Origin: Streptomyces sp. NBC_01591
GTDB taxonomy: Bacteria > Actinomycetota > Actinomycetes > Streptomycetales > Streptomycetaceae
DNA: 64,000 nucleotides
Reading direction: 5' to 3'
Assembly: GCF_035918155.1 (NCBI RefSeq)
Contig: NZ_CP109327.1
Location: forward strand, 3,348,001 to 3,412,000
Shown: one piece after another, positions 43,466 through 51,465 of the stretch
How the letters are laid out: every line of letters starts with the position of its first letter
Position numbering within the stretch: the first letter of the stretch is position 1
Notes under the pieces: model-generated
The model's input: the letters and a program-made list of their open reading frames with translations, nothing else
Told to the model about the DNA's origin: nothing
Database searches by the model: none
Position numbers and translations under genes: made by a program

Positions 43466-43873
43466 ATGACGAGCAAGGAACTCCCCGAATGGGTACCCGC
43501 CGCCGGACACCAAATCCACCTGACCGGCATCCACTTCGACGCCATCCGGCTGCGGGGCGTACGGGGCGAGGCGGTGCTGCACCACCTCGGAACGCTTACC
43601 GAGGGCGAACCGGGGCCGGTCGTACGGGAGATCGCAGGCGCCCGGTGGACGTACTTCCTGATCCCGCCCGGGTCGAGCAAGGAGTACGACTGGCCGCCGG
43701 GCGCCAGGTGCTTCGGGCCGGCCGCCCGGGACCAGTACGTGGGAATCCCCGCACCGGACGGCAACACGTACCCGCTCAGCTGGCGGTGCGGGGCGCCGCA
43801 GGAAGGGGAGTTCGTGGACGTGGAGTTGCTGTACGGGCTGGTGATGGCGCAGTTTGCTCCGGAGGAGGGGTGA
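43466..43873 (+). CDS. Conserved hypothetical protein next to XRE/DUF397 pair
   Basis: A 135-residue cytosolic protein: MTSKELPEWVPAAGHQIHLT, VREIAGARWTYFLIPPGSSKEYDW, and VELLYGLVMAQFAPEEG. Similar small acidic proteins are common beside XRE/DUF397 regulators in Streptomyces, but I know no function. The single ATG at 43466 fits; a GTCTGGATGCTTGGGGTC leader has only a weak site. Divergent from the XRE operon with a spacer of about 85 bp. Confidence 0.75.
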   Translation: MTSKELPEWVPAAGHQIHLTGIHFDAIRLRGVRGEAVLHHLGTLTEGEPGPVVREIAGARWTYFLIPPGSSKEYDWPPGARCFGPAARDQYVGIPAPDGNTYPLSWRCGAPQEGEFVDVELLYGLVMAQFAPEEG

Positions 43874-43879
43874 GTGGGC

Positions 43880-44130
43880 GGCGGTATCCACGATCATCTG
43901 CCCTGCGTCGTCCAGGGCCGCGTTCCTGACCACGTTCCGGACCTGCTCGCGGGCTTGGGCCCGCGTGGCCGGTCCAGCAGAAACCTGCCCGGATCGCGCA
44001 CCGTCCGCTGACGCCGTCACGGAGTCGGCGCCGCCGATATCGCCTGATCCAGCCCGGTCTTGCGGGCGGCCTCAACCACCAGCACAGCCCGGCCGGGGAC
44101 ACCACATCACGGCCGCCACCGTCAATACGA
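43880..44130 (-). pseudogene. Remnant of an IS1380-type transposase gene
   Basis: The DNA around 43970-44010 (TCCAGCAGAAACCTGCCCGG, then CGCACCGTCCGC) matches the segment at 36255-36300 of the intact IS1380 transposase gene (TCCAGCAGGACCTTGCCCGG, then ATCGTCCGC). Next to it GCCGCCGATATCGC and CACAGCCCGGCC also correspond. In translation a stretch RAQAREQVRNVVR ... GQMIVDTAAHS resembles RAEVRTRVWELAG ... GSVIVDIDGVLVLAHS. Frames are broken and an internal part is missing. It separates the XRE block from cassette copy C. Confidence 0.6.
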
Positions 44131-44459
44131 ACGCATGGAGGCGACCCGACACGCCTCCCGGGCACCACGACCGTGAGGTCCGTGCCGAAAAACCCTCCGC
44201 CGACACTCCTGCGGCTCAGGATCTCCATCTTGCCTCTGCGCGACGTGCGGCACAAAGGCCGCCATGAGACCACTGTTGCGCAATTATGAAACTTTCGACA
44301 GGGCCCGAAAAAAGATCACCCGGCAACACCCGCATCAAGGCGCGCAACTTGGTCGCTCCGGATCGAGGGGCATGTCTTTGCAAGCCGAACGGTAACGTGG
44401 ACGCCGATGCGCGCGAGGCGCCGCGCTTCGCGGAATGCGACTTCGATACGGGGGAATTC
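44131..44459. other. Upstream region of cassette copy C
   Basis: About 330 bp between the IS1380 remnant and cassette C, less GC-rich around 44250-44330 (AATTATGAAACTTTCGAC). The promoter of cassette C should lie here. The frame of the small gene is open back to 44286, but the extra residues are not shared with copy A. Confidence 0.4.
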
Positions 44460-44894
44460 GTGACGTTCGACGCAGAGTGGGCGACAATTCGGGCGGAGGC
44501 GACACAACGGGTCGATATGCGACTCAATAGCCTCCCAGCCGAAGGAGGTTCCGGGTCCACGGCCTCGCAGACGGACCTGGCGGTCAATCAGAATCACATC
44601 GGGGCCATCGGCCACGAGGCGTACGAGGTGCGTACCAGGCTCTCGAAGGACGGTGACATGGCCCGCTCATCCACGTTCGACGCGGCAATCGCACTCACCA
44701 ACGGAAACTTCGAAAGCGGTTCCTCCCTACTGAAGGTGCACGACCGATGGAACACCCACATGAAGACCCTGCTCGATGCCTGCGGTCAGATATCGAACCA
44801 TCTGAACTATTCGGCGTCCGCAACCGCAAAGGACGATCAGCAGATCGAGGGCGAGATGCTCGCCGTCTCCAAGCTCGATGAACTTCTGAAGTGA
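44460..44894 (+). CDS. Small WXG100-like helical protein, first gene of cassette copy C
   Basis: A 144-residue, helix-rich protein without a signal peptide: VTFDAEWATIRAEATQRVDM, then TDLAVNQNHIGAIGHEAYEV, RTRLSKDGDMARSSTFDAAI, and TLLDACGQISNHLNYSASATAKDD. Composition and pattern resemble ESX/WXG-type secretion partners, although a strict W-x-G is not present. I chose the GTG at 44460 because GGGGGAATTC precedes it and because the ribosome-binding site and first codons are conserved with copy A, which ends at the same point. The large gene follows after 19 bp. Probably it forms a complex with the large protein (inference). Confidence 0.78.
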   Translation: MTFDAEWATIRAEATQRVDMRLNSLPAEGGSGSTASQTDLAVNQNHIGAIGHEAYEVRTRLSKDGDMARSSTFDAAIALTNGNFESGSSLLKVHDRWNTHMKTLLDACGQISNHLNYSASATAKDDQQIEGEMLAVSKLDELLK

Positions 44895-44913
44895 TCTGCG
44901 GGGGATTTTCGGC

Positions 44914-47232
44914 GTGCTGAATTACGAAGACGTCATCGATGCGCCCATCGGAAAGCTCAAGACGGCGGCCGATGACTGGTCCGATATGGCCGGCCGGCTG
45001 GACACACTCGCCGTGGACGCCACGAACGGCATGAAGGCCAAGGCGGACAAGGCCGAGTGGGAGGGCGTGAACGCCGGGGTCACCAAGGCGTTCATCGGCA
45101 AGACCGCCAACGAGTTCAAGGATGCGGCGGCCGAGGCCAAGGGGGTCAAACAGATCCTGGCGGAGGCGTACACCGCCTTCAAGAAGGCCAAGGACGACCT
45201 GACGAACATCCGGGACCAGGAAGGGCCTGCCGCCGGCATACATGTCGACGCCAAGGGCAAGGTGACCGCCCGAAATCCGATCTCCGAGAACAACGCCGCG
45301 CGGCATGATCCGGACTTCGCGACCTACCTGCGCCAGGAACGGGAGAACATCGAGGCGTGGCAGAAGAAGATCGACGCCATTGTCGACAACTGTAACGACA
45401 CCGACGTTTCTTTCCGCAACACGCTCGCAGCCAATATCTCCGACAGCAAGGACTTCAGCGCTCCCAAGTACCAGAACATGGACCAGGAGGAGGCCCACCG
45501 GGCTGCCGCCTACGCCGCCAAGGGGCGCGAAATCACGCACGCCGAGCTTGTGGCGATGAACGAGATCCTGAGGGACAACAAGAACTCCGTCGAGTTCTCC
45601 AAGACATTCTATGAAACCCTCGGCCCGGAGAAGTCGCTCGCATTCTTCGGTCAGCTCTCCACCGACACCCAAGAGTACGGGAAAGTGGACAAAGAGCGTC
45701 TCGCAGACGTTCAGGCGCTACAGAAGAATTTGGGGTTCAACCTCGCGAAGGCCTCGCACGACAAAGATTTCTCGGCCGATTGGGGGCCAGAACTCCGGAA
45801 GCTCGGAACCGAGAGAATACCGCTCGCCAAGTATGACAACAATGCACCTTTCGGCTATCAACTGCTCGGCGGGATCATGCGTTACGGGAACTACGACGCA
45901 AAGTTTCTCAATCCCATCGCCGAGCATGTGATGCAGGTGCATCAGAAAGAGCCCGATCTCTTCTACGGCTCGAAGTCAAACGGGTTGGACAAAAGTCCTT
46001 TCAACCCATCAGGCATCAACGGCGCCGGTTACGACCCCGTCGTCAGCATGCTGGAATCCCTTGGGCACAGCCCCCAGGCAGCGAAGGAATTCTTCTCCGC
46101 CGACCCGACCGCGTACAACATGGACGGCACGGACAACTCCGGTGCCACCGCCGGGCTGGGCAAGGACAAGGACGACAACAACATCACGAGTTACCTCGAC
46201 TTCTTCCAGAACGAGGAATACGAGCCGTTCTACGACGTGCCTGGCCATGATCCCGACGAGGCCGCCAAGACGACGAAGTTCCTTCCGGACGCGCTGGGCA
46301 AGGCGTTGGAGTCAGCGACGACCGGTCACGCCTGGGACGACCCCACGCCGACCCTGAAGAGGGACGAGACCACCGCCGCCATCATGAAGGAAGTGATCGA
46401 CTCCTACGGCACGGACTCGGATCTGCTGGATCGGCACGAATCGCTGAAGGACAGTCTCGGCCGTATGGGCGCCGCCTATATTGACGACCTGAACTACTCC
46501 ACGTACAACTTCGGATCGGCCGGCGATGAACTTGGGCGCGACTCACTGTTCGCAAACAGCAGCGACGGTTCCCAGCGGACCGACTTCGGCGAGGCTGCGA
46601 GCCGCCGGTTCATGGGGGTGGTGGCAGCCGACGATGAGGGCTGGAAGTCGCTGTCATCAGCACAACAGATGTACGAGGCGAGTGGGCTGAAGGCATTCGG
46701 CGCCGAGCACCAGGAGGCCGCACTGATCTTCGGCTCGCATGGCGCGAAGGTACACGGAATCATCGACGAGTCCCGCATCGAAGGAATCCATCAACAGTTC
46801 AAGGGCGACGAAGAAGCCAAGAATCTCGAAATGGAAAAGAATGCCGAGTGGAGGAAGTTCGGAGTCAGTTCCGGCGTAGGGGCTGTCGTCGGTGTCGGCA
46901 CCGCGGTGGTCCTGGGCCCCGCCGCAGGCGTTGTCGCCGCCACAGCGGTCCCCCTCGTCATGGATACCGTCAGCTCGGCCATTGACACCGGATACGCGGG
47001 TGACACACTGGAATATCTCAAGGACAAGGAGTACAGCAACGACGACGAGGCCTTGACCGGAATCGACAGATTCAAGAACGAAGGAGAACGCGGCGCCGTG
47101 ACTCCGCTGCTCAACTATGCGGACGAGGTCGGCATGTCGGATTACGAGAAGCAGCAGCTTGCTGTGGATATCGAAACGTCCTACGGTAACGGCAAAACCG
47201 CGGCCGGCGATCAGGGGAGGGTCAAGTCATGA
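44914..47232 (+). CDS. Large DUF6571-like protein, cassette copy C
   Basis: A 772-residue protein starting at GTG (LNYEDVIDAPIGKLKTAADDW) after GCGGGGGAT. Organisation as in copy A: helical N-terminus with AEWEGVNAGVTKAFIGKTAN, a middle with FFGQLSTDTQEYGKVDKERL, GYQLLGGIMRYGNYDAKFLN, SMLESLGHSPQAAKEFFSAD, and DALGKALESATTGHAWDDP. Near residues 650-700 comes a hydrophobic Gly/Ala/Val hairpin (SSGVGAVVGVGTAVVLGPAA) and then an acidic C-terminus. No signal peptide. The stop overlaps the next ATG, so the downstream lipoprotein is co-made. Lower GC than the backbone. Function unknown; type VII export or membrane insertion is a hypothesis. Confidence 0.82.
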   Translation: MLNYEDVIDAPIGKLKTAADDWSDMAGRLDTLAVDATNGMKAKADKAEWEGVNAGVTKAFIGKTANEFKDAAAEAKGVKQILAEAYTAFKKAKDDLTNIRDQEGPAAGIHVDAKGKVTARNPISENNAARHDPDFATYLRQERENIEAWQKKIDAIVDNCNDTDVSFRNTLAANISDSKDFSAPKYQNMDQEEAHRAAAYAAKGREITHAELVAMNEILRDNKNSVEFSKTFYETLGPEKSLAFFGQLSTDTQEYGKVDKERLADVQALQKNLGFNLAKASHDKDFSADWGPELRKLGTERIPLAKYDNNAPFGYQLLGGIMRYGNYDAKFLNPIAEHVMQVHQKEPDLFYGSKSNGLDKSPFNPSGINGAGYDPVVSMLESLGHSPQAAKEFFSADPTAYNMDGTDNSGATAGLGKDKDDNNITSYLDFFQNEEYEPFYDVPGHDPDEAAKTTKFLPDALGKALESATTGHAWDDPTPTLKRDETTAAIMKEVIDSYGTDSDLLDRHESLKDSLGRMGAAYIDDLNYSTYNFGSAGDELGRDSLFANSSDGSQRTDFGEAASRRFMGVVAADDEGWKSLSSAQQMYEASGLKAFGAEHQEAALIFGSHGAKVHGIIDESRIEGIHQQFKGDEEAKNLEMEKNAEWRKFGVSSGVGAVVGVGTAVVLGPAAGVVAATAVPLVMDTVSSAIDTGYAGDTLEYLKDKEYSNDDEALTGIDRFKNEGERGAVTPLLNYADEVGMSDYEKQQLAVDIETSYGNGKTAAGDQGRVKS

Positions 47233-47882
47233 CGTTGCGCAACTCAAGTCGGCTGTGGACTTTCGCGGTTCCGGTTGTCGTCGGCATTCTCCTGTCGGGA
47301 TGCTCCAAGGGTCAGGACCGGGCGGAATCCCCGGAACTCGGCCGGTGCAAGTCGTTGCTCGGCGCCGAGAACGTGGAGGCGGCCGTGAAGGCGACGGGCG
47401 GAAACGATGTCGAGGTGAGCGGGACACCGCAGGCGGATGCACTGGCGGCTGCCCTCGTGAAGGAGGCCGAGAAGTGGCAGGAGTCCGATCTGATGCACAC
47501 CTCCTACACCGGCTGCCGCCTGGACGCGTTCGAGGGGGATCAGCCGAGTGGCACCGTGGACGTGTCGGTGAAGTGGTCCGTGCTGTCACTCGAGTCGATG
47601 GACGATCCGAAGGCCGGCCGAACGTGGCGTCAGGTGAACGGGCTGGTGTACGTGGCACCGGAACCCGGCCCGGCCCGGATGCAGTTGGTCGCGGCATGTG
47701 CAGTGCCAGGAGCAGCTGCGTCGCAGTCGACCGGTCTGCCGCTCCAGTTCCAGGTGACGGGAGCGGATCTGGGGGCTGAGCTCCGGTGGGAGCTGCTGAG
47801 GACGTTCGCCCAATCGGTGACGGAGGAGATGGGGTGCACGACATCTCCTGTCATCCCCTCCGAACTGCCTGCCGCCGCGTGA
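47229..47882 (+). CDS. Lipoprotein, third gene of cassette copy C
   Basis: A 217-residue lipoprotein. The signal peptide is TLRNSSRLWTFAVPVVVGILLSGC with a perfect lipobox LLSGC. The mature domain starts after a charged linker at LGRCKSLLGAENVEAAVKATGG and has further Cys residues (TGCRLD, AACAVPG, MGCTTS) that could form two disulfides. Such small Cys-paired lipoproteins resemble DUF3558 or PknH-sensor-like domains in general plan, but I cannot assign it. The ATG overlaps the upstream stop, giving tight coupling to the DUF6571-like gene. Confidence 0.8.
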   Translation: MTLRNSSRLWTFAVPVVVGILLSGCSKGQDRAESPELGRCKSLLGAENVEAAVKATGGNDVEVSGTPQADALAAALVKEAEKWQESDLMHTSYTGCRLDAFEGDQPSGTVDVSVKWSVLSLESMDDPKAGRTWRQVNGLVYVAPEPGPARMQLVAACAVPGAAASQSTGLPLQFQVTGADLGAELRWELLRTFAQSVTEEMGCTTSPVIPSELPAAA

Positions 47883-48325
47883 GTGCTGGGGCGTAAGACT
47901 GGGCCGCTTCCCGGCTCCGGCCGGTGCGGAAACGGCAGAGGGCACGGTCTTCCCGGGACAGGGCATGGCAGACGGGCACCACGGCGAATCGTCACCGAGG
48001 GGCGTCGACTTGGCGAGGCCATGTGCTCCGGCGAAGCTACGTCGCACACGGCACGCCCCCTCACCCGTACCAGGCCGACCGGCCGCGTCACAGAGTCACA
48101 GAGTCACAGAGTCACAGAGTCACGCTACTCCGCAGCCGCCTGCTGGGGCCGTTCGGAGAAGCCAGCCCTGCGGGGGCCTCGCGGACGGGCATCGACCCCT
48201 CCGCGAGGCCGACGGGATACTGCCGGATGTCATCGCCCACCGGGGCCACTGCGCCCTCCGTCCCCCCGCGCAAGCCGCTTGAGTAGGCTCCCCTGGACAG
48301 GACATCGCTCGGGGGATCTTCATTC
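47883..48325. other. Intergenic region before the kinase block
   Basis: About 443 bp without a supported gene. It contains an 8-bp tandem repeat at 48088-48123. It should hold the promoter of the pseudokinase/kinase genes; I see no clear -35/-10 pair. Confidence 0.4.
48088..48123. repeat. Tandem repeat of TCACAGAG, four and a half units
   Basis: The unit TCACAGAG occurs four times without a break (48088-48119) and is followed by a half unit TCAC. Short perfect arrays of this kind mutate by slippage, and this one lies in the presumed promoter region of the kinase block. Confidence 0.9.
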
Positions 48326-49222
48326 ATGCAGACGCCGCGTCACACCTCCGCCCGACAGATCGGTCCGTACTTCGTCGTGACCCGGCTGGATCCGGCCGGA
48401 CCGGACGCGATGCCCGTACCCGAGCGGCGCTACATCGCGCGCAGTGCGGACGGTAATTGCACGGTCCTGCTGAGCCTCCCGCTCGCCGACGCCGACCCCG
48501 AGCGGTTCCTCGTCGAGGCGCAGGCCGCCCGGACCCCACTCGGCCCATGGACCCCCGCGGTCACCGACTGCTCGACGCCCGGTCCGACTCCGTGGTGCGC
48601 ACGTGCCTACGAGCCTGTGCTGCCTCTGCCGACCGTCCTGGCCGTCCATGGTGGCCCCTTGCCGGACGAGACGCTGCGCGCACTCGGTTCCTGCCTGGCG
48701 GAGACGCTCGTCGCCGCCCATTCCCGAGGGGCGACCCACGCAGGGCTCTCCCCCGCGGCCGTGCTGCTCGCCGGCGACGGCCCCCGGGTCACCTGTTCCG
48801 GCGCCGCCCGGACCGCCGCGCCGGACGGCAAGGCCCGGTCCGGACTCCCCGGGCTCGAGGCCGGCAGCCTGTCGCCCGAACAGGCCAGTGGCGGGCGCCC
48901 GCGTCCTCCCGGTGATGTCTACGCACTGGGCGCGGTCCTCGCGTACGCGGCCACCGGGCACACGGTTCCCGACCGCGAGGAGCTCCCCTTCCTGCTCCGC
49001 TCACTCGTGCCTGCCTGCCTGGCCCGAGACCCGGCCGCCCGGCCGCGCGCCATCGATGTCCTACAGGCGCTGGCCCCTTCCACGTCCGGCGCAGCTCCTT
49101 CCCCCACCGTCATCGATCCAGGATCGAGAGAGTTCCCCCTCCCTGGTCGTGTGATCGCGGCCCTCGCTCGCCAGTCTGCGGAGATCCTCGCCGCAGACCT
49201 CCCCCTGCCCCTCGGGGGCTGA
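48326..49222 (+). CDS. Ser/Thr protein kinase-like pseudokinase
   Basis: A 298-residue protein with the kinase fold but without catalysis. It begins QIGPYFVVTRL like the neighbouring kinases (LIGPYRLAARL, RIGPYRLLGVL) but lacks the Gly-rich loop. The strand that should carry Val-Ala-x-Lys reads CTVLLSLP. The HRD catalytic loop is THAGLSPAAVLL, with Asp missing. The DFG motif is VTCSGAAR. The APE-like SPEQASGG and DVYALGAVLAYAATG motifs remain. It ends with no membrane helix. It lies 2 bp before an intact kinase gene, so it is probably an allosteric partner or a scaffold in the same complex (inference). Confidence 0.85.
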   Translation: MQTPRHTSARQIGPYFVVTRLDPAGPDAMPVPERRYIARSADGNCTVLLSLPLADADPERFLVEAQAARTPLGPWTPAVTDCSTPGPTPWCARAYEPVLPLPTVLAVHGGPLPDETLRALGSCLAETLVAAHSRGATHAGLSPAAVLLAGDGPRVTCSGAARTAAPDGKARSGLPGLEAGSLSPEQASGGRPRPPGDVYALGAVLAYAATGHTVPDREELPFLLRSLVPACLARDPAARPRAIDVLQALAPSTSGAAPSPTVIDPGSREFPLPGRVIAALARQSAEILAADLPLPLGG

Positions 49223-49224
49223 CC

Positions 49225-51420
49225 GTGCTCAAGCCCCTCCTCCACGACGATCCACACCTCATCGGTCCCTACCGGCTGGCAGCCCGGCTCGGCAGCGGCG
49301 GTATGGGCACGGTCTATCTGGCACGCTCGCCAGGCGGTCGCACGGTGGCGCTCAAGACCGTTCACGCGCACATCGCCGCAGACGCCACCTTCCGTACCCG
49401 CTTCCATCTCGAAGTGGACGCCGCCCGCGTCATCGGAGGTCTGCACGGCGCCCGGGTGTTCGATGCGGACCCGCTCGCCGGAACACCCTGGTTGGCCACG
49501 GAGTACGTCCTCGGCCCGCCCTTGGACGAGGCGGTTTCCCGTTGCGGTCCGCTTCCGGAAGCGGCGGTGCGTGCGGTGGGAGCGGCTCTGTGCGGCGCGC
49601 TCGGTCAGCTGCACAGCTCGGAGGTGGTGCATCGTGACCTGAAGCCGTCCAACGTCATGCTCAGCGCCTACGGCCCGAAGGTCATCGACTTCGGTATCGC
49701 CCGCGCCCTCGGTGACGACCGGCTCACCCGCACGGGAACCGCCGCCGGCACACCCGCGTACATGTCGCCGGAGCAGGCGAGCGGGCAGGAGCAGACGTCC
49801 GCCGGTGATGTGTTCGCCCTCGCAGGCGTCCTCGTTTTCGCTGCCACGGGCCACGGTCCTTTTGGCGGCGGGCAAGCCGCGGACCTGATCTACCGGGTGC
49901 GGTACGCGGACCCGGACCTCACCGGCGTACCGCACTCGCTTGCCCCACTGCTGGCCCGGTGCCTCTCCAAGGACGCGGCCCTGCGCCCGACTACCCAGCA
50001 GTTGGTCACGGAACTGCATGACGGTCATGGCGAGTTCGCGGACCATCTACCCGCCGAGGTGCTTACGGAGATCGCCCGCCTCTCGGCGGAGGTCTGGCAG
50101 TACAGCTCCCACCGCCTGCCTGCGCCACCGGAGCATGCAAACCCCCTGCCCGATCCGTCCCTACCACGCCGTGCAGGCATGTCCCGTCGTCGGCTCCTCG
50201 GCGTCGCAAGTCTGTCGGCGACAGCCGTGGGGGCGGGTGTCTGGGCTGGAGTGCACCTCCTTGGCGCAGACAAACCGGACGCTGTCGCGTCGCACGGACA
50301 GGCGGGACCGGGGAAACAGGATCTGCTCCGCCCCCTGTGGACGAACTACACCGCCAGGGCCCAGGACTACGGGACCCCGTTCTTCGTCGGCGATACCCCC
50401 GTAGTCATGGACATCAACCGTCTGGTGGGCCTCGACCCCGCAACGGGCAAGGACAGCTGGCACTCAATGTCGCTGTCGCCCCGCAACCAGGCTATTTCAG
50501 ACGGATCCCGCATCTACTGTCTCGTCCTGGACAGCAAGGATCGTTTGTCGCTCCTCTCGCTCGGCAAATCCGGCGGGGCGGACCGCACGATCGTCACACT
50601 GCCCGACGTGAAGGCCCTGGGCTCCTCCACCACAGTCGCCGCTCTTCTGCACGCATCGAACGAGACGGTCTACCTCGCTGCCGGACGCAACGCAGAGCCG
50701 CACACCGAGGACTGGCATCTCCTCGCGGTGGACACCACATCGGGGAAAGTTCGCTGGCAGGCGCCGTTCGATGAGACGGAGAATCCCTCGTTCGAGATCG
50801 GCGTGTGGTTCGCCAAGACCGTCGGAGACGTGCTGGTCCTGGGCGGTGAGTTCGATCAGCTCAAGCTCCACGCATACGACAACCGCTCCGGTAAGCATCT
50901 CTGGTCGAGCGCAGTATCCGACTGGATGGACGAAACCACCGCACCGGTCACCACCGGCGCGGAACTCGCGGATGACGGCCGGCACATATACATCGGAGCG
51001 GGTCTCGTCCAGGCCATACGTGTATCCGACGGCACAGTCATCTGGGAGTTCGGCAACTTCCGCGACTTCGGAGATGCCTCGCCGCTGGCCACTCACTACG
51101 GAGCCCCCGCCATTCGGAAGGGAGTCGTGTACGCGGCAGAGCGCACAGGAGCAATCGTCGCCGTCGACACCCGGCGCGGCGAACTGCTGTGGGAGACCCC
51201 CGCACCCGAGGAGAACGCACCTCTCCTTGCCGCACCGCCCGTACTCAACTCGTCCTACCTCTACTACACGGGCAAGGCGGGACTCGGAGCGATCGACCTG
51301 CGTACCCATGCGCACGTACGGACTCAGGCGGCATCTTTGCGACGTCTCGCGACTGATCCTCATAACCGCATGATCATCGGGGTCGGCGAGGAGAGAGTCA
51401 CGGCCCTGCGCATGAAATAG
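49225..51420 (+). CDS. Receptor Ser/Thr protein kinase with extracellular beta-propeller-like sensor
   Basis: A 731-residue transmembrane PknB-type kinase. Gly-loop LGSGGMGTVYL, Lys44 in VALK, His-Arg-Asp at 136-138 (VVHRDLKPSN), DFG at 155-157 and SPEQASG are all present, so it should be active. A basic juxtamembrane part and a helix at about residues 318-345 (LLGVASLSATAVGAGVWAGV) follow. The outside domain of about 370 residues shows PQQ-like propeller repeats (GLDPATGKDSW, AVDTTSGKVRWQAPF, AYDNRSGKHLWSSAV, AVDTRRGELLWETPA). Such domains bind ligands or peptidoglycan-related partners. The GTG at 49225 is 2 bp after the pseudokinase stop. Confidence 0.92.
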   Translation: MLKPLLHDDPHLIGPYRLAARLGSGGMGTVYLARSPGGRTVALKTVHAHIAADATFRTRFHLEVDAARVIGGLHGARVFDADPLAGTPWLATEYVLGPPLDEAVSRCGPLPEAAVRAVGAALCGALGQLHSSEVVHRDLKPSNVMLSAYGPKVIDFGIARALGDDRLTRTGTAAGTPAYMSPEQASGQEQTSAGDVFALAGVLVFAATGHGPFGGGQAADLIYRVRYADPDLTGVPHSLAPLLARCLSKDAALRPTTQQLVTELHDGHGEFADHLPAEVLTEIARLSAEVWQYSSHRLPAPPEHANPLPDPSLPRRAGMSRRRLLGVASLSATAVGAGVWAGVHLLGADKPDAVASHGQAGPGKQDLLRPLWTNYTARAQDYGTPFFVGDTPVVMDINRLVGLDPATGKDSWHSMSLSPRNQAISDGSRIYCLVLDSKDRLSLLSLGKSGGADRTIVTLPDVKALGSSTTVAALLHASNETVYLAAGRNAEPHTEDWHLLAVDTTSGKVRWQAPFDETENPSFEIGVWFAKTVGDVLVLGGEFDQLKLHAYDNRSGKHLWSSAVSDWMDETTAPVTTGAELADDGRHIYIGAGLVQAIRVSDGTVIWEFGNFRDFGDASPLATHYGAPAIRKGVVYAAERTGAIVAVDTRRGELLWETPAPEENAPLLAAPPVLNSSYLYYTGKAGLGAIDLRTHAHVRTQAASLRRLATDPHNRMIIGVGEERVTALRMK

Positions 51421-51465
51421 AGAAGTCGACCCATCGCTTGATACACCCGGCCCCCGAGGAACCCC

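Noticed and set aside
43433..44020. A 195-codon minus-strand ORF
   Set aside because: Mostly antisense to the hypothetical gene at 43466-43873; only its first part overlaps the IS1380 remnant, which is reported separately.
47117..47844. ORFs on both strands overlapping the copy C lipoprotein gene
   Set aside because: The 47229-47882 frame alone has a lipobox, coupled start and balanced composition; the others are Arg/Ser/Pro-rich shadows.
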